Assembly: GCF_003610295.1 (NCBI RefSeq)
Contig: NZ_RAPV01000003.1
Coordinates: forward strand, 310,001-374,000
Reading direction: 5' to 3'
Length of the DNA stretch: 64,000 bases
From: Paraburkholderia sp. BL23I1N1
GTDB taxonomy: Bacteria; Pseudomonadota; Gammaproteobacteria; Burkholderiales; Burkholderiaceae
The translations under genes were made by a program, and so were the position numbers. Of the stretch, positions 57,477 to 64,000 are shown piece by piece. Under the pieces are notes generated by a model. That model was given only the letters and a program-made list of their open reading frames with translations. It made no database searches and was not told the origin of the DNA. Each line of letters starts with the position of its first letter. The first letter of the stretch is position 1.

Positions 57477-58076
57477 ATGCGCAAGCTCTATTACGGACGG
57501 ATTTCGACCACGGACGGCCAGTCATCTGCAAGCCAGTACGAGGACGCTAGAACCCACGGCGTGCAGGACAAGGATGTTTTCATTGATGAGGGCGTCAGCG
57601 GCTACCACGTTGCTCCGGACGCGCGGGAACAGTGGCGCAGAGCCGAACACGATCTGCGGCACGGTGGCATTCTCATCGTGCGCTGGCTCGACCGCATCAG
57701 CCGTCGTTACGACGAGTTGCACGCCACCATGCGCCGACTGATGGAACTGGGTGTGCGGGTCGAATGCACGCTCAACGGGATGGTCTTTGATGGAAAGGCC
57801 AAAGACGCCATCGAGAAAGCGACGCGCGACGCAGTGCTGGCGTTCATGGCCGCGCAGGGCGAAGCCGATTATCTAAACCGTGCCGAAATGCAGCGGCGCG
57901 GCGTGGCGATCGCGAAAGCGGAAGGGAAATACAGGGGGCGCGCGCGATCACATGACTACGCTGCAATCAAGGCATGGCGGGCGGAACGCGGCGCGAGCAT
58001 CCGGGTGACTGCCGAGAAGTTCGGCGTCGGCACAGCTACGGTCAAGCGGGCCTGCGCCGAGGACATGCCATCCTAA
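57477..58076 (+). CDS. Serine recombinase (resolvase/invertase family)
   Basis: 199 residues. The catalytic domain starts YYGRISTTDGQSSASQYED (nucleophile Ser10); IVRWLDRISRRYDELHATMR and LNGMVFDGKAKDAIEKATRD complete it. A C-terminal helix-turn-helix (SIRVTAEKFGVGTATVKRA) binds DNA. It is the size of a resolvase or DNA invertase. Inverted repeats lie just downstream at 58,092-58,140. It may resolve the island or switch a neighbouring segment; no invertible segment is proven. Confidence 0.9.
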   Translation: MRKLYYGRISTTDGQSSASQYEDARTHGVQDKDVFIDEGVSGYHVAPDAREQWRRAEHDLRHGGILIVRWLDRISRRYDELHATMRRLMELGVRVECTLNGMVFDGKAKDAIEKATRDAVLAFMAAQGEADYLNRAEMQRRGVAIAKAEGKYRGRARSHDYAAIKAWRAERGASIRVTAEKFGVGTATVKRACAEDMPS

Positions 58077-58091
58077 CTGGTAGTCAACCAC

Positions 58092-58140
58092 GGTAATCAA
58101 TTCGGACGGTAATCAGCAAGCCCAGCCGCAGTTGATTACC
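58092..58140. repeat. GGTAATCA inverted/direct repeats after the recombinase
   Basis: GGTAATCAA (58,092), GGTAATCA (58,108) and the reverse TTGATTACC (58,132) lie within 50 bases of the recombinase stop, a spacing like subsites of a res region. The rest of 58,077-58,413 has no supported gene. Confidence 0.45.
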
Positions 58141-58413
58141 GCGTTCGGGGGTAGAAACGGCGCGGCAATCTACCGGCGTTTGTTGACCATGCTGTCCGGT
58201 CCCGCAATCGTGGTCAATGCACTCGCTTCGTTGCCCCCAGCGGAATCCATCGGTTCCTGGGACCGGTTGGTCAACCGTCGCAGGCGGACATAGGCCATTC
58301 TGCGCGCTAGTGCACCCGTCTTGAAATACGCGCTCCAGACCCCAAGTGCGCTTTGCATAGCCGTTCAGACGCGCTGGCCGTTCGCCAGTAACCTGTGGGA
58401 GGACGGAAACACT

Positions 58414-58611
58414 ATGAAAGAGCCAGGCCTCGATGGTCGTCATCGCAACGAAGACGGTCGCATTCGGCAGAAGCGCAGCGACACCGAAAACCAGAATCTG
58501 CCCAAGCCCATTCCGGGTTTTCCGCCCAAGACGACGCTCGACCAGATGCGACGGGAAACGGGAAAGACAAGCGAGAAGGGCATTCGCGACGCAGTCAAGC
58601 CGAAGAAGTAA
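58414..58611 (+). CDS. Small basic hypothetical protein
   Basis: 65 residues, very hydrophilic (HRNEDGRIRQKRSDTENQN, IPGFPPKTTLDQMRRETGK). GGGAGGACGG precedes ATG 58414. Its Asp-Gly-Arg-Ile-Arg N-terminus and Lys-rich end are seen in short island proteins without known function. Probably disordered. Confidence 0.5.
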   Translation: MKEPGLDGRHRNEDGRIRQKRSDTENQNLPKPIPGFPPKTTLDQMRRETGKTSEKGIRDAVKPKK

Positions 58612-58783
58612 CCTCTACGGGTCGCCCTGCATGAGGCAAAGCGTTATCAACGAGGTCAGCGGTACGCGGCTTTAGTCGCGCACCCCCTTTCGTCCCCAAC
58701 GCGCAATATTGCTAACTCGATGAGAAAGGGAGAGCAGGCGCATCTGAGCGGGCGAACCAATACTACGGGCGTGAGGGTAGAGT

Positions 58784-59410
58784 ATGGAACATGAGTACTC
58801 AGTCGTCGGCGGATTAAATCGGGCAAAGATCGGGCACACCATCGGCGGCATTGCAGCAGCAGTTTCATCGATTATCGTTACTCTCTTTCTGGCATTGGTC
58901 AGGGTTGCTCAGACACTGGGCCTGGCGAAAAGCGTTCCATCGTTAATACTGTGGCCTGTCACAGCCGGTACCGTGTACGCGTTGCTCTATTGGTTTTTTG
59001 ATCGGAGAGTGTGGAGGCTGCCATTTCTCGCCAGACTGCTGCGGGTTCCCGATCTCAGTGGTACCTGGAACTGCATTGGGCAATCAATCAAGGCGGACGG
59101 AAACGCCGGGGACACGTGGCAAGCTGAAATTGTTATCGTCCAGAGTTGGGACCGCGTCCGCATTCGGCTGAAAACTGCGCAGTCGGTTTCCAACAGCGTA
59201 ACGGCTGCCATCGTCTATGACGAAGCGGACGGGTTCCGCCTAATGTACAACTACAGAAACGAGCCAAATATTGATCAGGCTGACCTGCCCGCCCACAGGG
59301 GATTCGCGGAACTTACGTTTGACCCGGGTTTGAAAACAGCCTTGGGAGAATACTTCAATGGTCACGGTCGCTTCACGTATGGAACGATGAAACTTACGAA
59401 AGGCGGCTAA
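58784..59410 (+). CDS. cap15: Cap15-type CBASS effector (two-TM beta-barrel)
   Basis: 208 residues. Two TM helices (~17-42 and ~52-72) are followed by a soluble beta-barrel from ~90: RVPDLSGTWNCIGQS, QAEIVIVQSWDRVRIRLKTA, MYNYRNEPN, HRGFAELTF and GEYFNGHGRFTYGTMKL. This matches the Cap15 effector family, whose barrel binds a cyclic nucleotide and whose TM part then oligomerises and breaks the inner membrane, killing the infected cell. The CD-NTase gene follows one base after the stop. The assignment is by pattern recognition and operon context. Confidence 0.85.
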   Translation: MEHEYSVVGGLNRAKIGHTIGGIAAAVSSIIVTLFLALVRVAQTLGLAKSVPSLILWPVTAGTVYALLYWFFDRRVWRLPFLARLLRVPDLSGTWNCIGQSIKADGNAGDTWQAEIVIVQSWDRVRIRLKTAQSVSNSVTAAIVYDEADGFRLMYNYRNEPNIDQADLPAHRGFAELTFDPGLKTALGEYFNGHGRFTYGTMKLTKGG

Positions 59411-59411
59411 C

Positions 59412-60548
59412 ATGGCTAAAACCATTGACGAACGACTCGCCCAGCTTGAATCCCGTCGCAGTGGCATGGACCGGCTAACCGCGTTAGCCCAAGATAGCAA
59501 GTACGAGGTGCTGGCGAAAAGCCTTGTCGAAGAGAGCTACAAGAAGCGCGCAAGGGCCATGCCTTATACCCAGTACGCGCTGGGTGCAATGCAGGAAGTG
59601 GATCAGGATTACACCCGCATTAGCCTTGAAGAAGCGACCCGAGTTGGCAAGCAGCTCAAAACGGGACTAACCTCGGCGGGGGTCGACGTCGATTTTCGGT
59701 TGCAAGGATCGGTTGCCGCGAACATCCATATTCGAGGTGTGAGTGACGTTGACTTGCTTGTCCTCAACAATGCATTCTTTACGTACGATGTCAACGGTCC
59801 TCGAAGTCGTGCCGGTCATTTTAATAGTCCGATCTCCTACACACCTTTGTCGGCGTTGCAATTCTTGCGAACGCACTCGGAAAGCATCCTTTCCGAAAAA
59901 TTTCCCGCAGCGGATGTCGATGTTGACGGTGCCAAGGCGATAAAGATTTCAGGTGGGTCCCTTAGAAGGCCGGTCGACGTGGTGCCATCACATTGGCACG
60001 ATAGTCGTGACTATCAAGCCTCGTTTCTAGAGCGTGACCGGGGCGTCTGCATTCTTGATAAGCGCCAGCAGCAGTCGATTCTAAATATGCCCTTTCGACA
60101 CATTGATGAACTAAGGCAGCGCGACGAACTGACGCTCTTTGGATTGAAAAAATCAATTCGACTGTGCAAGCATGTGAAGGCAGACAGTGAGGAAGATTCG
60201 ATCGACGGTCTCCCCAGCTTCGATATTGCTGCCGCGATGTGGCACGCCGATCTAGGCGGCCTTCTCGCCGGTTATCTACACGAGCTTGCCATTTTGGCCG
60301 AGACACAGCGCCATCTTGACGTGCTTGCGAGAAATCACGATTTCGCAAAGACACTGCTCGTGCCAGACGGTTCGCGGAGAATATTTGATAGCAACTCAAA
60401 ATTGCAGGCATTAAACCAGTTGTCGATTGAGATGGACGAGCTGGCATTGCAGGTATCGAAGGAGCAAAATCCGATCTTTCTCTTCTATCAACCCTCTTGG
60501 TCTGAGGTCATTCAGACGCTGAAGTCAGCGACTGTTCCGGCCGGTTGA
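59412..60548 (+). CDS. CD-NTase cyclic-nucleotide synthase of CBASS
   Basis: 378 residues of the cGAS/DncV-like nucleotidyltransferase family. The active site is complete: GS at 99-100 (LQGSVAANIHIRGVSDVDLL), Asp112 and Asp114, and the third Asp189 in RRPVDVVPSHWHD. The helical C-terminal part follows (LFGLKKSIRLCKHVKAD). On phage sensing it makes a cyclic oligonucleotide that opens the Cap15 effector. Clade (CdnB, CdnE or other) and product cannot be fixed by eye. No Cap2/Cap3 or HORMA/TRIP13 genes are present, so this is a minimal type I system. Confidence 0.9.
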   Translation: MAKTIDERLAQLESRRSGMDRLTALAQDSKYEVLAKSLVEESYKKRARAMPYTQYALGAMQEVDQDYTRISLEEATRVGKQLKTGLTSAGVDVDFRLQGSVAANIHIRGVSDVDLLVLNNAFFTYDVNGPRSRAGHFNSPISYTPLSALQFLRTHSESILSEKFPAADVDVDGAKAIKISGGSLRRPVDVVPSHWHDSRDYQASFLERDRGVCILDKRQQQSILNMPFRHIDELRQRDELTLFGLKKSIRLCKHVKADSEEDSIDGLPSFDIAAAMWHADLGGLLAGYLHELAILAETQRHLDVLARNHDFAKTLLVPDGSRRIFDSNSKLQALNQLSIEMDELALQVSKEQNPIFLFYQPSWSEVIQTLKSATVPAG

Positions 60549-60635
60549 TGTTCGGCGCAATGGGGCAAGCAGTAGCCCTGAATCATGCACGAAACGGCTA
60601 GGGCGCAGCAAACGACCGAAGATGCGCGAAATTGT

Positions 60636-60645
60636 TTTGATAGTC
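60636..60645 (+). repeat. TTTGATAGTC repeat at right island end
   Basis: Same 10-mer as the pair before the integrase at the left end; possible integrase arm site. The interval 60,549-60,711 otherwise holds only the terminator below. Confidence 0.45.
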
Positions 60646-60664
60646 GTTTTGCGAGCTAGAAAAC

Positions 60665-60702
60665 AAAAAACCCCGCAAGTCATTGACTTTACGGGGTTTT
60701 TT
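60665..60702. terminator. Terminator downstream of tRNA-Ser, island-borne copy
   Basis: AAAAAACCCCG/CGGGGTTTTTT with an inner AAGTCA/TGACTT stem. It lies 9 bases past the tRNA 3' end and replaces the original terminator now at 27,618. Confidence 0.85.
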
Positions 60703-60711
60703 GAACAATTC

Positions 60712-60725
60712 TGGCGGAAAGGGTG
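60712..60725. repeat. att core, right copy (inside tRNA-Ser)
   Basis: TGGCGGAAAGGGTG, the tRNA 3' end; identical to 27,659-27,672. Confidence 0.85.
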
Positions 60726-60801
60726 AGATTCGAACTCACGGTACCCCTAAAGGTACACTGGATTTCGAGTCCAGCGCATTCGACCACTCTGCCACCTTTC
60801 C
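60712..60801 (-). tRNA. tRNA-Ser(CGA)
   Basis: 90 nucleotides with encoded CCA. Acceptor GGAAAGG/CCTTTCC, anticodon stem CTGGA/TCCAG around CTCGAAA gives anticodon CGA (reads UCG), a long variable arm (GTACC..GGTAC), and the T-loop GTTCGAATC. It is the island's integration target; the 3' end was rebuilt by the island. serS lies 195 bases upstream on the same strand. Confidence 0.97.
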
Positions 60802-60996
60802 GGGTCTTCCGACTCACAACAACAAGGTTACCTGGCTGTTATTTCGTCAGATCCAAGCGGGTCGTTGCTTGGGAGAGAAAGATTATAGAACAGCTGAACC
60901 CGATTTCCAAGTCCCTCGTCGAAAAAATTTCAAGGAAACCTGGCAATCGGCAACGGCATCAACGGCGGGCATCAATCGCGCATCAACCCGCGTCAA

Positions 60997-62358
<1,362 letters not shown>

Positions 62359-62439
62359 TTAGATGGTCAAGGCACGGTCAAGGCGTGCGCATTGGCGACA
62401 CGGCATCCGAAACGGCCGCAGCAGCACATGCCAGCACGC

Positions 62440-63753
62440 TCAGCCCTTTTTAGGCTTGTTCTCGCTGCGCCACTGCGCGTCGAGCTCGGCGAGGCGCGCC
62501 ATCTTGTCGCCGATCTTGCCTTCAAGACCGCGCGGCGTCGGCTCGTACCAATGCGGATCGCGCATGTTGTCCGGCAGATAGGTCTCGCCGGCCGCGTAGG
62601 CATCGGGTTCATCATGCGCATAGCGGTATTCGTGACCGTAGCCGAGTTCTTTCATGAGCTTGGTCGGTGCGTTACGCAGATGCACCGGCACGCCGCGCGA
62701 CTGGTCCTTGCTCACGAATCGCCGTGCCTCGTTGTACGCGTTGTACCCGGCGTTCGACTTCGGCGCGACCGCCAGATACATGATCGCCTGCGCCAGCGCC
62801 AACTCGCCTTCGGGCGTGCCGAGGCGCTCATAGGTTTCGGCGGCGTCGAGCGCGATGCGGGCCGCGCGCGGATCGGCGAGGCCGATGTCTTCCCATGCCA
62901 TGCGCACGATACGCCGCGCGAGATAACGCGGGTCCGCGCCGCCGTCGAGCATGCGGCAGAACCAGTAGAGCGCACCGTCCGGGCTGCTGCCGCGTACCGA
63001 TTTATGCAACGCGCTGATCTGGTCGTAAAATGCGTCGCCGCCTTTGTCGAAGCGGCGCAGATTTTCCGCGAGCGCGCTGCCGAGCAAAGCGCTGTCGATT
63101 TCGGTGCTCTTTTGCTGTGCCGCCGCGCGCGCGACGATTTCCAGGTTGTTCAGTAGCTTGCGGCCGTCGCCGTCAGCGGAACCGATCAGGGCGTCGCGGG
63201 CTTCGTCGGTGAACGTGAGGCCGCCGAGTTCTTTCTGCGCGCGGTCGAGCAGTTCGCGTTGTTCTTCGTCGGTGAGGCTTTTCAGCACGTAGACGGCGGC
63301 TCGCGAGAGCAACGCACTGTTCACCTCGAACGACGGATTCTCAGTCGTCGCGCCGACGAACACGAACAGCCCCGATTCGACGTGCGGCAAGAACGCGTCC
63401 TGCTGGCTCTTGTTGAAGCGATGCACTTCGTCGACGAACACGAGCGTCTGATGCCCGTTCGCGCGATGAATCTGCGCGGTCTCGACGGCTTCGCGAATAT
63501 CCTTCACGCCCGACAACACCGCCGACAACGCGATGAACTCAGCGTGAAACGCGTCGGCCATGAGCCGCGCGAGCGTGGTTTTGCCGACGCCGGGCGGGCC
63601 CCACAGGATCATCGAATGGGCTTCGCCGGATTCGAAGGCGACCCGCAGCGGCTTGTTCGGACCGAGCAGGTGCTTCTGGCCGATTACTTCGTCGATATTG
63701 CGGGGCCGCAGGCGTTCGGCGAGCGGAACATTGGCACGGGTTTCTTCAAACAT
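62440..63753 (-). CDS. rarA: Replication-associated recombination protein RarA
   Basis: 437 residues of the MgsA/WRNIP1 AAA+ family. Walker [16 protein letters not shown], Walker [20 protein letters not shown], sensor 1 [11 protein letters not shown], and the C-terminal tetramerisation domain ([34 protein letters not shown]). It works at stalled replication forks. ATG 63753 ([19 protein letters not shown]) is the family start; the frame runs further upstream. It lies just upstream of serS on the same strand. Confidence 0.96.
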   Translation of the reverse strand: MFEETRANVPLAERLRPRNIDEVIGQKHLLGPNKPLRVAFESGEAHSMILWGPPGVGKTTLARLMADAFHAEFIALSAVLSGVKDIREAVETAQIHRANGHQTLVFVDEVHRFNKSQQDAFLPHVESGLFVFVGATTENPSFEVNSALLSRAAVYVLKSLTDEEQRELLDRAQKELGGLTFTDEARDALIGSADGDGRKLLNNLEIVARAAAQQKSTEIDSALLGSALAENLRRFDKGGDAFYDQISALHKSVRGSSPDGALYWFCRMLDGGADPRYLARRIVRMAWEDIGLADPRAARIALDAAETYERLGTPEGELALAQAIMYLAVAPKSNAGYNAYNEARRFVSKDQSRGVPVHLRNAPTKLMKELGYGHEYRYAHDEPDAYAAGETYLPDNMRDPHWYEPTPRGLEGKIGDKMARLAELDAQWRSENKPKKG

Positions 63754-64000
63754 GACGTTTTGGGGATAATCTCGGCTTTTCCGGACGCGGTCCGTGTGAA
63801 GGCGGCGTGCTGCCGGATGAACTAAGCCGGCACGCAAGAGTGCGGGCAACGTCCCGCATTATGACAGTGACGGCGCGCGGACGATGGCCGCACGGTGTGC
63901 CGGAGAGATTCAGGCAATACGGTTCGAACAAGATTCGCGCGCAGATTCGCAAGCAATACCCACAGGGACACGATTAGATGGCACAAGATCCACTCGCCGG
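63754..64000. other. Upstream region of rarA at window end
   Basis: No secure gene. A 38-codon plus-strand frame (63,861-63,977) ends in TAG directly before an ATG at 63,978, whose frame (AQDPLAG) leaves the window; the latter may be the start of a divergent gene. Confidence 0.3.

Larger units (their letters stand above)
27659..60711. mobile_element. Genomic island in tRNA-Ser(CGA)
   Basis: About 33 kb bounded by 14-base direct repeats, one inside the tRNA gene. It carries a tyrosine integrase at the left end, an AlpA-type regulator, a replication-initiator-like gene, many orphan and short genes, and two competition or defence loci (CDI and CBASS). No conjugation, relaxase or phage structural genes are visible, so it is at most mobilisable. 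The integrase lies at the end away from the intact tRNA, less usual for P4-type islands. Confidence 0.85.

Noticed and set aside
63861..64000. 38-codon frame followed by an ATG at 63,978 as two genes
   Set aside because: Too short, and the second is cut by the window end; no motif or ribosome site is clear.

Overview
The window is a GC-rich beta-proteobacterial chromosome segment, most probably from a Burkholderiaceae member and by gene content a Paraburkholderia or Burkholderia. The evidence is the hemC-hemDX-hemY cluster with a fused uroporphyrinogen-III synthase/HemX protein lying divergent to ppc, plus argH, minCDE, waaC, serS and rarA, all with strongly G/C-biased third codon positions. 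The genus is inferred from family recognition and gene order; no search was run.

From 1 to about 27.6 kb and from 60.7 kb to the end the content is ordinary chromosomal. It runs: the tail of an MFS transporter; haem synthesis (hemY, hemDX, hemC); PEP carboxylase; a methyltransferase divergent from a helix-turn-helix regulator; argininosuccinate lyase; a TonB-like lipoprotein; an MHS-family transporter; small envelope proteins; heptosyltransferase I; a ClC channel; the Min system; an acetyltransferase; a type I methionine aminopeptidase; a LysM-tailed substrate-binding protein with a membrane coiled-coil partner; and an orphan PstS. On the right are tRNA-Ser(CGA), serS and rarA.

Between them lies a genomic island of about 33 kb (27,659-60,711) inserted in the 3' end of the tRNA-Ser(CGA) gene. 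The last 14 bases of the tRNA are duplicated at the far end, and each end carries a tRNA-type terminator hairpin. A P4-type tyrosine integrase sits just inside the left end. It is followed by an AlpA-type regulator, a helix-turn-helix protein, a protein resembling rolling-circle replication initiators, and a loose set of small genes, some with the look of orphan immunity genes. Next come a C39-like peptidase pair, a Xre regulator, an envelope protein and a hexapeptide acyltransferase.

The right half of the island carries two conflict systems. The first is a Burkholderia-order contact-dependent inhibition (CDI) locus, all on the minus strand: cdiA (2,820 aa), cdiI, two orphan toxin-immunity cassettes and the stub of a third, a second short TpsA exoprotein, the CdiB transporter and a parvulin-type chaperone. 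Every toxin tip begins with the same 10-base box encoding Ala-Thr-Asn, and each orphan box sits 29-43 bases after the preceding immunity gene, so the array looks built for toxin switching by recombination. The second, next to the tRNA, is a two-gene CBASS anti-phage module: a two-TM beta-barrel effector of the Cap15 type and a CD-NTase with an intact catalytic triad. A serine recombinase separates the two systems.
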